Shown here one piece after another: positions 33,646 through 42,441 of a stretch of 64,000 nucleotides of DNA (its first letter is position 1; each line of letters opens with the position of its first letter). A program made the position numbers and the translations under genes. Source of the DNA: JAPLST01 sp964397565 (GTDB taxonomy: Bacteria > Auribacterota > UBA3054 > JAPLST01); NCBI GenBank assembly GCA_964397565.1, contig CAYNJC010000006.1, forward strand, positions 81,633 through 145,632, written 5' to 3'. Under the pieces are notes generated by a model. That model saw only the letters and a program-made list of their open reading frames with translations. It had not been told where the DNA came from and did not search any database.

Positions 33646-33672
33646 AAAAACCATGCGCCGCGCATGGTTTTA
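33646..33672. terminator. Possible bidirectional intrinsic terminator
   Basis: AAAACCATGCG-CCG-CGCATGGTTTT is a perfect 11-bp stem with runs of T on both strands. It would insulate the divergent transcripts on either side. Confidence 0.6.
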
Positions 33673-33677
33673 TAGAG

Positions 33678-33738
33678 CCGCTTGCAGCGACTATCTTCTG
33701 CAAGCGGACTTGACAACGCCAGGAAAAAAGTGTCTAAT
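33678..33738 (+). promoter_or_regulatory. Promoter with adjacent inverted repeat (possible operator)
   Basis: TTGACA (33710-33715), 17-bp spacer, TCTAAT (33733-33738). Immediately upstream is a perfect 10-bp inverted repeat CCGCTTGCAG (33678-33687) / CTGCAAGCGG (33698-33707), which may bind a regulator. Confidence 0.7.
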
Positions 33739-33781
33739 CTTGGAGATATCCGTGCTTTTCACCCCTGCGGAACCAGATGAC

Positions 33782-35311
33782 ATGAAGAATTTCCTTGTGA
33801 CCCTTATTGGCGTCGGACTGCTGGTCAGCATCCTGCTGGCTGTGCGCGAGCGCGTGACGTTGCGCCAGGAACTGTCTGGACTGCATCAGACGACGTACAC
33901 GCTGGCGCAGCAGGTGCAGGCGCTGACCGTCATGCTGACAACCCAAAGCACGCGGCAGGAAGAGGAGGCGGCACGGCTCGAAACACTAACCAGCGACGTC
34001 AGCGGCGTGCTGGAGCTCATACGCGATCGCAGTGACGCGGGCGACCTGCCTGACGCAGTGACGCCGGCCGGCGCCGTGGTGGTGGCGCGCAAAGACATGC
34101 GGACGGGTGACGTGACAATGGCGGGCGCGACCGGGCTCGTCACCACCGCCGGGCCGGCGGGCAGCGGGCCGCAATACACCAGCGATCTGCGGATTTGGCC
34201 GAATGCCGTCAGTCGCGCCAACTCCGACGAGTGGATTGTGAAAAACCATGATAGCATTCGCCGGATGGAGCCGCGCTTGCTGGTGATCAACTTCACGAGC
34301 GGGGGCTCGACCGCGCAGTTGCGCGACCAAGTCCGGCAGCTCGTCAGAGCCTTGCGCATGAGCTCGCAATATCATGGCTATCGCAGCGGTAGCGCGCCGG
34401 CATTTCTCGAATACAAGGTGTTCAAAGTGGTCAATTCGCGCGACATTCCGCTGAAAAAAGACAGTCGTATCTTCGATTACGGCGCCTTGTTTGGTGAACG
34501 CTACGCGCGGCTGTGGAGCGTGACGGATCCTGACAATGCCGCGCGCAAGCTGCGCCTTGATGAGCTGGTGCAACGCGGGTATGTCCATGAAGTCGTATTT
34601 TTCTTTGACCCGGTCGACCAGTATCAATGCTTCGAGTGTGTCGAGATGAAACCGCGCTATGACGCGCAATTCAAGCGCATAAGCAACACCTGGTGCCAAG
34701 CCGGCAACGGGGGCGATGGAGACCAGCCGTGGATCGGGCGCAGCGTGCGGATTAATGCCTTGAACGCCATGCGCGGCATTGGCTGCGGCTTTGAGAATCT
34801 CGGGCATTCATTCGAGGGCATGGCCAATGCCGATGCGATTCCGTATTTCACGCGCTACTTCAGAGAATATGCGATGCTGGATCTGGAGACGCGCTACGGC
34901 CTGCCGTTCAACTCGTTCTACGCAATGCCGATCGGCAAGCAGTTTGTCAACTACCCCAATCGGACGACCGCGGTCATTACCTGGCACGGCCAGGACTATC
35001 GCCTGACGAACTATGTTGCTGCCGGCGGCAATGTCCATTTTCCGCCAAACGCGCGCATGCATTACGATCAAAACAACGACCAGCCGGTGGCCAGCACAAT
35101 TGAGGATTGGCGTTGCGGCAGCGCGCCGGGCGGCACAGACCATGTGGTCAACTACAGTGATCGGATGATGGAGCGGTTTCGCAAGGATGCGCCCGATTGC
35201 ATGGGTGCCTGGCTGATCTACTGGCGGCAGAACATGCCCGGGCTCGACAACAAGTCCAAGGATGACGCCGGCAAGCCCATGAAGAATTGGTGGCCGTTCT
35301 TGTTCTACTGA
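33782..35311 (+). CDS. Exported conserved protein of unknown function (509 aa)
   Basis: The N-terminus MKNFLVTLIGVGLLVSILLA is a signal anchor, followed by a coiled coil (residues ~28-80, RVTLRQELSGLHQTTYTLAQ) and a large soluble domain. That domain is rich in aromatic residues with motifs such as LDELVQRGYVHEVVFFFDP, IGRSVRINALNAMRGIGCGFENLGHSFEG and IPYFTRYFREYA. Comparable secreted proteins of unknown function exist in other bacteria, but no enzyme class can be assigned. Paired Cys (CFEC, IGCGF, DCMG) hint at disulfides. I chose the ATG at 33782; a GTG at 33752 with a good GGAG Shine-Dalgarno is a real alternative. Confidence 0.7.
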   Translation: MKNFLVTLIGVGLLVSILLAVRERVTLRQELSGLHQTTYTLAQQVQALTVMLTTQSTRQEEEAARLETLTSDVSGVLELIRDRSDAGDLPDAVTPAGAVVVARKDMRTGDVTMAGATGLVTTAGPAGSGPQYTSDLRIWPNAVSRANSDEWIVKNHDSIRRMEPRLLVINFTSGGSTAQLRDQVRQLVRALRMSSQYHGYRSGSAPAFLEYKVFKVVNSRDIPLKKDSRIFDYGALFGERYARLWSVTDPDNAARKLRLDELVQRGYVHEVVFFFDPVDQYQCFECVEMKPRYDAQFKRISNTWCQAGNGGDGDQPWIGRSVRINALNAMRGIGCGFENLGHSFEGMANADAIPYFTRYFREYAMLDLETRYGLPFNSFYAMPIGKQFVNYPNRTTAVITWHGQDYRLTNYVAAGGNVHFPPNARMHYDQNNDQPVASTIEDWRCGSAPGGTDHVVNYSDRMMERFRKDAPDCMGAWLIYWRQNMPGLDNKSKDDAGKPMKNWWPFLFY

Positions 35312-35752
35312 CGCGCTGACGTTTCACGCCGCGACATGTAAAGCGGACGGGGTTTCAGCGGAAGCAACAGGCCGTGCCTATCCCTGCTCAGCCGCTTGCA
35401 GCGTAGCATATTCAACTCGCACAGTAGAATTGCATTGTTTCCCTGACATAAAGAGCGCGCTATTATTCATGTCGTTCGCGGCTGATTAGGCTTGGTGCGG
35501 GGTTTGTATGAATTCTTGTGCTCTCAATGTAGTTGCTTATGATCAGGTGTCTTTCTTCATTATAATAAAAATGCGACCAGCATCAGTTCCACCATAATAG
35601 GCTTTATGCGCATTGCATGACAGGCAGATTATGGGCAGGCGCTCATAAATGAAATTCACTGCAATTTCTCAAAAGGGTGCGGGGGTCGATGCAGACGCTG
35701 CGCAGTGTATTGCTGCGCCTTCCCAACCAATCACTCGTTCGCTATCCGCAGA
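35312..35752. other. Intergenic gap, partly AT-rich
   Basis: No gene is supported. Positions 35390-35403 repeat AGCCGCTTGCAGCG, the left arm of the inverted repeat at 33676-33689, so the 509-aa gene is flanked by this 14-mer. 35440-35660 is AT-rich with only very short frames. Confidence 0.5.
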
Positions 35753-37402
35753 CTATTCTTCGTAATATTCGATTTCAACGTCGTCGCGCAGACTGGCATC
35801 ATCGGGCGGCTCGGCCTCGGCCGTGTCGTCCGCCGGCACAGCGGCTGGCGCAGCGGTGGCCTTGGGTGCGGCAACCGGCGCGGGTGTGGCCTTGGGCGCG
35901 ACAACCGGCGCGGGTGTGGCTTTGGGTGCGACAACCGGCGCGGGTGTGGCTTGCGGTACAGCGGTGGCCTTGGGCGGCGGGGGTGCCGCACTGTGACCTA
36001 TGGGACTAATGGGACTAATGGGGCTAATGGGGCTAATGGGGCTAATGGGCTGCGCGGGCGTGGCCTTGGGCGCGACAACCGGCGCGGGTTGTTCAAGAAT
36101 GCGAACCTGCCCGACTTGGCCGACGGCGGAATAGGGGATGGTTGCCAGCGTGGGCCTCTGGCCGCGCAAGGCGCGCACGATGCAGGCTTGATAATCCGGC
36201 CGGTACAGATTGCCGAGATGGCCGCCGTGATTGAACCAGACGAGTTTGTCGCCGAGCACATTGTTCAGCCACTCGCGGTCATAGGGCGTCAGCAGAATAT
36301 CATCGACATTGTGGAGCACCATGATCTTCGAATTGTCGCGCAGGGTGGCGGTAATCGCCGGCAAACTGGCCTGCAGATTGAGATTGGTGACGGAAAAGGC
36401 GCGACCCCACTCGTTCGAGTACGCGGCCTTGAGGAAGGTGAGCATGTAATTGGCGTAACCGTAGCGTTCGATTTCTTTTTCGATGAGGCGTTGTTTGAGC
36501 GACGAGGAATAGCTTGAGAGGATGCCGAAATCCTTGCGTTTCCGAATCGCCTTAATTGTCTCGGAGAGCGTGCGGCGGAAGGCATAGCCAATGGCAAACT
36601 CGGCTTCGGCGGCGGTGAGCGGCAAGGTAATGTTGGTCAGGGCGAGGTTGACGCCTTCATTTATCATGGCTTGGTAGAAGCGGACCGCTTCATTCTTGGT
36701 GCGGATGAGTTCCTGGGGTGTCCAATTGGTCCAGGTGCTGTAAAAGAAATCCAGCATGCGCAAGCTGTAGACCAGATTGACGGGCGGGTTGATGGCCACA
36801 AAGCGGGAGAAATTGATGCGCCGCTCGCGCGCATCCAGGTCGGCAATGAAGAGGGTGTGGATGGCGCCCAGCGAATAGCCGCACAAGAGGGTTTGCGTGA
36901 CGCGCGCGGCGCCATACTCATTGGAGATATCAGCCAGGACGCGCTGCAAGACGGTGTACACGTCGCGCACATCGCGCGGCGTGTAGCCAGGGACAATGGC
37001 GCTCGAGGCATGCAGCACAAAATCCCAATTGAAGGTGCTGCTGAGCAGGGCGACGGAATAGCCATTGCTGAAGAATGTTTCGGCCAGGGCGGTCGGGCCG
37101 AGGCTGGCCCAATGGCCGCCGAGGCCGGGGATCAGCATGACCAACGGCGCGGGTTCTTCTTGCAGCCAGAGTTTATAGGAATATTCGCCAGCATCTTTGT
37201 CGGGCAAGACGGCGAGGTCGCGCACATCACCGTCATGATAGAAGTCCATGTCGGTGGGGGTCAGGGCGACGAAGCGAAGGGTGTCCACGCAGGGGTCTTG
37301 GGCGGGATAGTTCGGCAAGACCACGACGTCGGCGCGCGCGCCCATGAGCGTAAGAAAAGTCAGCAAAGCCCAGCAACAGCAGCGATCGTGAAGCACGCTC
37401 AT
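35753..37402 (-). CDS. Exported alpha/beta hydrolase with Pro/Ala repeat tail
   Basis: 549 aa. A signal peptide (residues ~1-24) is followed by an alpha/beta hydrolase domain with LVMLIPGLGGHWASLG (oxyanion loop), LLCGYSLGAIHTLF (nucleophile Ser in GYSLG), MVLHNVDDILLT (Asp) and WFNHGGHLGNLY (His). The last ~120 residues are low complexity: a PAPVVAPKAT unit encoded by 30-bp repeats and a five-fold ISP run encoded by 9-bp repeats. It is probably periplasmic or envelope-bound, acting on a lipid or ester. It follows the mlaA-like gene directly, which suggests a role in outer-membrane lipid handling. The ATG at 37402 is two bases from the upstream TAA. Confidence 0.82.
   Translation of the reverse strand: MSVLHDRCCCWALLTFLTLMGARADVVVLPNYPAQDPCVDTLRFVALTPTDMDFYHDGDVRDLAVLPDKDAGEYSYKLWLQEEPAPLVMLIPGLGGHWASLGPTALAETFFSNGYSVALLSSTFNWDFVLHASSAIVPGYTPRDVRDVYTVLQRVLADISNEYGAARVTQTLLCGYSLGAIHTLFIADLDARERRINFSRFVAINPPVNLVYSLRMLDFFYSTWTNWTPQELIRTKNEAVRFYQAMINEGVNLALTNITLPLTAAEAEFAIGYAFRRTLSETIKAIRKRKDFGILSSYSSSLKQRLIEKEIERYGYANYMLTFLKAAYSNEWGRAFSVTNLNLQASLPAITATLRDNSKIMVLHNVDDILLTPYDREWLNNVLGDKLVWFNHGGHLGNLYRPDYQACIVRALRGQRPTLATIPYSAVGQVGQVRILEQPAPVVAPKATPAQPISPISPISPISPISPIGHSAAPPPPKATAVPQATPAPVVAPKATPAPVVAPKATPAPVAAPKATAAPAAVPADDTAEAEPPDDASLRDDVEIEYYEE
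35856..35963. repeat. 30-bp tandem repeats in the hydrolase tail
   Basis: Three near-perfect units (35856-35885, 35886-35915, 35916-35945) of GTGGCCTTGGGYGCGRCAAC plus CGGCGCGGGT, with partial units after them and another unit near 36060-36089. They encode the PAPVVAPKAT repeat. Confidence 0.8.
36002..36046. repeat. 9-bp tandem repeat encoding Ile-Ser-Pro
   Basis: Five units of GGGRCTAAT in frame within the hydrolase tail. Copy-number change would alter tail length without a frameshift. Confidence 0.85.
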
Positions 37403-37403
37403 A

Positions 37404-38516
37404 TTATTCCGCAACTTTGGCGCTGCGCATCAGGTACCACATATCGCGCGTAACGTTATAGGGGTCGAAATTCTCATCTTTGAGGCGGTCATAGTCATCC
37501 ATTTTCAAGCTCATATTATTGAACTTCATGAAGACTTTGACGCCGGTGCCGATGAAGAAGACGGTGTAGCCGCGCGGATCCAGGGAGTCATCGAAGATTT
37601 GGCCGATGCCATCGCGCAGGGTGGTCGGGCCGGTGATGACGGGCAGGTAGAAGAAGAAGCCGGGTCCCATGCCCCAGTGGGCAAACGTCTGGCCGGTGTC
37701 GACATCGTAGGTTTCGAGGCCGAACCAGTGTTTGGCGGGATCAAAGAAGCCGACCAAGCCGAGCGTGGTGTTGATCATGAAGCGCGAGAACTCGACACCG
37801 GTGCCTTTGAATTTACCTTGCAGGGCAGTGTTGACCAGGCGCTTGGGCATTTGGATGTTGTAGTCCATGCGCTCGATCCCGCGGCGCGCGAAGCCGGGGA
37901 CGACATAGGCATAGCCCTTGCCGACCGGGCGGAAGAAGTAGGTGTACATCGCGCCATCCACGGTGAACATGACGCGGTTGAAACGTTCGAGCGGGTCTTT
38001 GACGCCCAAGGTATCCGAGAGGACGGGCGCGTTGGGATCGGGCTTGCCCTCGGTGTCGAGGGCCATGCTGTCGATGTAGACAAAGAGCTCGTCGTCGCGC
38101 GTGCCGGACTTGATCGTGCCAGTGGGTTTGGGCAGCGACTCGGCCAGAAAGTCAAGGGTGACAAGGACATTGCTGGGCACGGGTGTGGTGTCGTGCCGGA
38201 CCATGACGGGCGGCGCGGTGGTTTCGCTGTAGGGTGAATAGAGGACCAAGTTGGTGCCGCTCTGGGGTTCGAGCCGGTAGTAGAATTGTTTGTACTGATA
38301 ATAGCGCATGCCGCCGGTTTGCACCACGGCTTCGGCGGTGAATTTGTAGTAGAACTGATCGGGCGCCTTGAGATCCACGGTCGTCCACGAGGAACTGGCA
38401 TTGACGACGAGGGCCGTGCTCAGTGCGTCCGGGCGGATAGCGGCGTGGAGCGTGCCCGCGCAGCCCAGTGCGGCAACGAGCGCCACGACCACCCACGACA
38501 AGAAAGGCCGTACCAT
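37404..38516 (-). CDS. MlaA (VacJ) family outer-membrane lipid asymmetry protein
   Basis: 370 aa from the chosen ATG. The C-terminal ~200 residues match MlaA: VKDPLERFNRVMFTVDGAMYTYFFRPVGKGY, RFMINTTLGLVGFFDPAKHWFGLE, TFAHWGMGPGFFFYLPVITGPTTLRDGIG. MlaA lies in the outer membrane and passes mislocalised phospholipids to the Mla pathway. The N-terminal ~130 residues are extra relative to E. coli MlaA (251 aa). The ATG at 38516 gives a normal export signal (MVRPFLSWVVVALVAALGCAG, possibly lipoprotein type); ATGs at 38567 and 38582 are also downstream of the promoter and possible. The alpha/beta hydrolase follows directly. Confidence 0.88.
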   Translation of the reverse strand: MVRPFLSWVVVALVAALGCAGTLHAAIRPDALSTALVVNASSSWTTVDLKAPDQFYYKFTAEAVVQTGGMRYYQYKQFYYRLEPQSGTNLVLYSPYSETTAPPVMVRHDTTPVPSNVLVTLDFLAESLPKPTGTIKSGTRDDELFVYIDSMALDTEGKPDPNAPVLSDTLGVKDPLERFNRVMFTVDGAMYTYFFRPVGKGYAYVVPGFARRGIERMDYNIQMPKRLVNTALQGKFKGTGVEFSRFMINTTLGLVGFFDPAKHWFGLETYDVDTGQTFAHWGMGPGFFFYLPVITGPTTLRDGIGQIFDDSLDPRGYTVFFIGTGVKVFMKFNNMSLKMDDYDRLKDENFDPYNVTRDMWYLMRSAKVAE

Positions 38517-38603
38517 TATTAGACGGCACGGCCGGCACACGGCAACAACACGTTCGAAATAAGTCATATCACCTACAGACATAGTCCATTGTTCAAGGGA
38601 GAT

Positions 38604-38632
38604 ATTATAGGGAACCACCGGCGAAAAGTCAA
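38604..38632 (-). promoter_or_regulatory. Consensus promoter of the mlaA-like operon
   Basis: TTGACT (38632-38627), 17-bp spacer, TATAAT (38609-38604) on the minus strand. Its -35 box lies 6 bp from that of the divergent argF promoter. Confidence 0.88.
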
Positions 38633-38638
38633 CCACGG

Positions 38639-38667
38639 TTGCAAAATCAGGCGCGGTACGGTATAAT
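38639..38667 (+). promoter_or_regulatory. Promoter of argF and probably the downstream polysaccharide genes
   Basis: TTGCAA (38639-38644), 17-bp spacer, TATAAT (38662-38667). It is back to back with the mlaA promoter. Confidence 0.82.
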
Positions 38668-38758
38668 AATCACGATTAAAAAAAGAGATTTGAGATTTGA
38701 AATTGACCGCACAACAGAGACAGACGCTACCGGCACCCGCAGCATGGGTGTTGCCGGC

Positions 38759-39682
38759 ATGAGTGCGCACACCCCGCGCCATCTCTTATCCGTGGGCGAT
38801 CTGACGGCCACGACGCTGCAGGCGATTCTGGAGCGCAGCCTGGCGTTGAAACGCACGCCGCGCACCCCGCTCTTGGCGCAGCATAGTCTGGCCTTGATCT
38901 TTGAGAAGCCGAGCTTGCGCACGCGGGTCAGCTTCGAAGTGGCGATGCAGGAACTGGGCGGCGCGTGCGTCGTGCTGCGCCCGGATGAAATTCAAATGGG
39001 ACAGCGCGAGACGATCGCGGATATCGCGGCCTATCTGTCGCGCAATGTGACCGTGGCGGCCTTGCGCGTGTTTGCGCACCGCACCTTGACGCAGTTTGCG
39101 GCGGCAGCGCGGATTCCGGTGGTGAACGCCCTGAGCGACGAGGAACATCCGTGCCAGGCGCTGGCCGATGTGCTGACCATCCGCGAGCACTGTGGGCGGC
39201 TGGCGGGCGTCCGGCTGGCCTACGTTGGTGACGGCAACAACGTCTGCCACAGTTTGCTGCTGGCAGGCGCGCTGAGCGGCATGCACGTGCGGATTGCCTG
39301 CCCGCCGGGCTACGAGCCGCAGGCGGACGTTATGGCGCAGGCGCGCAGACTGGGCGCGGCCCAGGGCGCGGTGATCGAGGTCGGTCATGACCCCGTGGCG
39401 GCGGTGACGGGCGCGGCGGCAGTGTACACGGATGTCTGGGCCAGCATGGGGCAGGAACAAGAAACAGCCGTGCGCAAACAGCATTTTATGCCGTACCAAG
39501 TGAATGAACAATTGATGGCCCATGCGCCGGATGCGATCGTGCTGCATTGCCTGCCGGCCCATCGTGGTGAAGAAATTACCGATGCGGTGATTGACAGCGC
39601 CCGCTCGGTGGTGTTTGATCAGGCCGAAAACCGGCGGCATGCCCAGAAGGCGGTTTTATTGTATGTGCTGGGATTGCTCTAA
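38759..39682 (+). CDS. argF: Ornithine carbamoyltransferase
   Basis: A 307-aa enzyme that makes citrulline from ornithine and carbamoyl phosphate in arginine synthesis. Motifs: IFEKPSLRTRVSFEVA (carbamoyl-phosphate site), EEHPCQALADVLT (HPCQ), YVGDGNNVCHSLL, DVWASMGQE and VLHCLPAHRGEEI (HCLP). The length is normal for the family. The ATG at 38759 aligns with family starts; an ATG at 38744 is an alternative, and anything upstream of about 38674 would precede the transcript start. It is followed after 24 bp by the polysaccharide cluster, an unexpected partner. Confidence 0.95.
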   Translation: MSAHTPRHLLSVGDLTATTLQAILERSLALKRTPRTPLLAQHSLALIFEKPSLRTRVSFEVAMQELGGACVVLRPDEIQMGQRETIADIAAYLSRNVTVAALRVFAHRTLTQFAAAARIPVVNALSDEEHPCQALADVLTIREHCGRLAGVRLAYVGDGNNVCHSLLLAGALSGMHVRIACPPGYEPQADVMAQARRLGAAQGAVIEVGHDPVAAVTGAAAVYTDVWASMGQEQETAVRKQHFMPYQVNEQLMAHAPDAIVLHCLPAHRGEEITDAVIDSARSVVFDQAENRRHAQKAVLLYVLGLL

Positions 39683-39706
39683 CTTCCCCCCGGCCCGCGC
39701 ACGCTG

Positions 39707-40459
39707 ATGTGGCGGTGGTTTGGCACAGCCCCGGCGGCCACGTTCACGGCGCCCACGCCCTGGGTGGACATGCACACGCATGTGCTGCCAGGTGTGGACG
39801 ATGGGGCGGCGACCCTGGCGCATGCGCTCGCGATGCTGCGCGCGGCGCACGCAGTCGGGATAACACATATCATCGCCACCGCGCATTACACTGAGCGCTA
39901 TGCGGCGGATGAAGAGAGCCTGCGCGCGGCGTATGACCGCCTCTGTGCGCAATGTGGCGCGGACGGCGTGACGGTCGTCGTGACCCGGGGACGCGAAGTG
40001 AGCTTTACCGACACGCATCTTGCGGCGGTACGCGGCGATGCGCGCCTGTGCATGCCCAATGGCAAGTTTGCATTGATTGAAACGCCGGAGGGGCTCAATG
40101 CCGGCGCCATGATCGAAGGATTTTTTGCATTGAGCGTGGCGGGCATTCAACCGATTTTGGCGCATCCTGAGCGCAGCTGGACATTCCAGCAGCAGCCGGC
40201 CATGCTGGAGAAGGTGCGGCAGCACGGGGTGCTGTTGCAGGTGGATGCCCAGAGCATCATGGGCAACCACGGTAGTGCGGCCAAGCGCCTGGCCTTGGAC
40301 TTGCTGGCGCGCGACGCGGCCGACATGCTCAGTTCGGATGCCCATTGTCCGGAAGATTTTACCATCCTGCAGCGCGCCTGTGGCGTGGTGCAGGCGCGCT
40401 ACGGCGCGACGCTGGCGACCCAGCTTGTGAGTGGCACGCCGGCCCGATTGTTGCCTTGA
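39707..40459 (+). CDS. CpsB/CapC-type PHP tyrosine-protein phosphatase
   Basis: A 250-aa PHP-fold metal-dependent phosphatase. Motifs: VDMHTHVLPGVDDGA (metal His pair), ITHIIATAHY, GREVSFTD, PILAHPERSW and DMLSSDAHCPED. Proteins of this type remove phosphate from the Tyr-rich tail of polysaccharide tyrosine autokinases, and the kinase gene follows 38 bp later, which makes the assignment strong. Cytoplasmic. Confidence 0.92.
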   Translation: MWRWFGTAPAATFTAPTPWVDMHTHVLPGVDDGAATLAHALAMLRAAHAVGITHIIATAHYTERYAADEESLRAAYDRLCAQCGADGVTVVVTRGREVSFTDTHLAAVRGDARLCMPNGKFALIETPEGLNAGAMIEGFFALSVAGIQPILAHPERSWTFQQQPAMLEKVRQHGVLLQVDAQSIMGNHGSAAKRLALDLLARDAADMLSSDAHCPEDFTILQRACGVVQARYGATLATQLVSGTPARLLP

Positions 40460-40497
40460 GCATAACCTGACCATCACTTTACTTGGGACACGCACAC

Positions 40498-42432
40498 ATG
40501 CACAAAGACGCCACGCCTGCACTTGTGGATCCAGCGACGACAGCCCGTGACATTCGCGCCTATGCGCGCGTGTTGCTGCAATACGCGCCGCTGATTATCG
40601 GCATCACGTTCATCACCACCTTGATGGCGGTGTTGTACTCGTTCATCACCCCGCCGGTGTACCAGGCCTATGCGACGGTGCGGATCAACCGCGAGACCTC
40701 GAGCGCCTTTCCAACGGTCGAGAGCCAGTTTTACAACAAGCAAGGCGATCTGGACTATTTCCAGACCCAGATCCGCTTGTTTAGCAGTCCGAGTTTGGTG
40801 CGGGCGGTGCTGAAGCAACTCGAGGTCGAAGGCAAACCGTATGCGCCGGAGGGCGCGGTTTCGTTCGAACAAAAGGTCACCCGGTTTCTAAAGAAAATTG
40901 ATGTGCGTCCGGAACCGCGCACGCAATTGGTGAAAGTGATTTTGGAGGACGCCGATAAATTCAAGGCCAAGGAGTATGCCGATTTGGTGGCGGAGACGTA
41001 TATCCGGGAATACATTCGCGCGAATGTGGAAACGGCCGGCCGCTTCCGTGCCTTCTATGAAAATGCGGTCACGAATCGCGAGCAAATCATTATCGAGCGG
41101 GAGCGTGACGTCTTGGAATTTGATCGCGCGAACAAGCTGGATCTGAAGGAACTCGAGCAATTGCAGGCGCGCCAGCAGACGCTGGCGCGCGACCTGCAGA
41201 CGCTGCGGGACGAACATTTTTCCAAGGACCCGGAGGACGAGACGCGCCGGTTTGAGGTGCAAGAGCAGATGGGCGAGCTGACCAATGAGATCAACACCCT
41301 GCGCGTGCAGATTCAGCACATAGAGAATATCAAGGCGGAATACGACATGCTGAAATCGCGCGCGACCATGGCGCGCAACACGCATGAATGGCTGCTGAAA
41401 CTGTCCGAGCAAAGTTATGTGTTTTCGCAGGAGTTTGACCCGCGCAACATCAGCATTGTTGACCCGGCCGTGGTGCCGGAGCAACCGGCCCGGCCGAAAC
41501 GCGCGATCAACACGCTGCTGGGCATGGTGCTGGGCATGATTATCGGCGCCTGCGTGGCGTTCTTCGCCGAATATTTGGATGACACGATCAAATCGCCGAC
41601 GGATGTCGAGACGTATCTTAAAATGCCGTTCTTGGGCTTGATCCCGGCCTTGACCAAAAGCCTGAGCACGACGCCGGTCGAGATGGTTGTCGAGAGCGAG
41701 CCGAAGGGCACGATCGCGGAATCCTATCGCGCGATCCGCACCAATATTATCTTTTCGTCGGATCGCCAGATCAAACGCATCGTAGTGACCAGTTCCGGCC
41801 CGGGCGAAGGCAAAACGACCACGGCGGTGAACATCGCCAATGTCATGGCGCGGGCGGGCGACAAGACGCTCTTGATTGATGGTGACATGCGCCGGCCGCG
41901 TATCCACAAAATTTTCAACATGGAGAGCACCACCCGCGGCTTGAGCAATTATCTGGTGGGTAACACCCCACTCGAAGAGCTGTTTCAGCCGACGCGCGTG
42001 GAAGGCTTGTCGGTGCTGACGGCCGGGCCGATTCCGCCCAACCCGGTCGAGTTGCTGAACAGCCCGCGCTTGAAGGAATTGTTCGAAGTGGCGGCGCGCC
42101 AGTTTGACCGGATCATTGTCGACACGCCGCCGGTGATTGCAGTAACCGACTCGGCCATTTTGTCGCGCTTGGTGGATGCCGTCATCATCACGATTCATGG
42201 TGGCCGCACGCATCGCGATGTGTGCAAGCGTGCGATTGAGGTGGTCCAAAATGTGGGCGGGCATATTCTGGGCGTCATCTTGAACAATGTCAATATTTAC
42301 CGCGCCAGTTATTACGACTATTACTACTACAGTTATTATCGCTATGCCTACGGCTACAAGTATGGCTACTCGACGCGCAAGAAGGGCGCGCCGGGCCGTA
42401 AGAAAAAGGCCAGCGCGGACAGCGACCTGTAG
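40498..42432 (+). CDS. Wzz-type polysaccharide co-polymerase / tyrosine autokinase (BY-kinase)
   Basis: 644 aa. A Wzz domain (residues ~15-105) follows the first membrane helix (LIIGITFITTLMAVLYSF). A long coiled coil fills residues ~180-310, and the second membrane helix (INTLLGMVLGMIIGACVAFF) lies near 350. The cytoplasmic kinase has Walker A SSGPGEGKTTTAVN, Walker A prime LLIDGDMRRPRIH and IIVDTPPVI. The C-terminus carries a dense Tyr cluster (SYYDYYYYSYYRYAYGYKYG) that is autophosphorylated in this family. It controls chain length and export of surface polysaccharide together with an outer membrane channel not seen here. The ATG at 40498 is preferred over a TTG at 40483. Confidence 0.94.
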   Translation: MHKDATPALVDPATTARDIRAYARVLLQYAPLIIGITFITTLMAVLYSFITPPVYQAYATVRINRETSSAFPTVESQFYNKQGDLDYFQTQIRLFSSPSLVRAVLKQLEVEGKPYAPEGAVSFEQKVTRFLKKIDVRPEPRTQLVKVILEDADKFKAKEYADLVAETYIREYIRANVETAGRFRAFYENAVTNREQIIIERERDVLEFDRANKLDLKELEQLQARQQTLARDLQTLRDEHFSKDPEDETRRFEVQEQMGELTNEINTLRVQIQHIENIKAEYDMLKSRATMARNTHEWLLKLSEQSYVFSQEFDPRNISIVDPAVVPEQPARPKRAINTLLGMVLGMIIGACVAFFAEYLDDTIKSPTDVETYLKMPFLGLIPALTKSLSTTPVEMVVESEPKGTIAESYRAIRTNIIFSSDRQIKRIVVTSSGPGEGKTTTAVNIANVMARAGDKTLLIDGDMRRPRIHKIFNMESTTRGLSNYLVGNTPLEELFQPTRVEGLSVLTAGPIPPNPVELLNSPRLKELFEVAARQFDRIIVDTPPVIAVTDSAILSRLVDAVIITIHGGRTHRDVCKRAIEVVQNVGGHILGVILNNVNIYRASYYDYYYYSYYRYAYGYKYGYSTRKKGAPGRKKKASADSDL

Positions 42433-42441
42433 GCCGCGGCG

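Noticed and set aside
33601..33781. N-terminal extension of the 509-aa protein from an upstream start
   Set aside because: It runs through the terminator-like hairpin and the promoter, so it cannot be in the transcript.
35543..35660. Short protein-like minus-strand stretch (CLSCNAHKAYYGGTDAGR)
   Set aside because: No usable start codon in frame and an upstream stop close by; at most a gene fragment.
40888..42264. 458-aa minus-strand frame opposite the tyrosine autokinase
   Set aside because: Arg/His-rich antisense shadow of a clearly conserved kinase.
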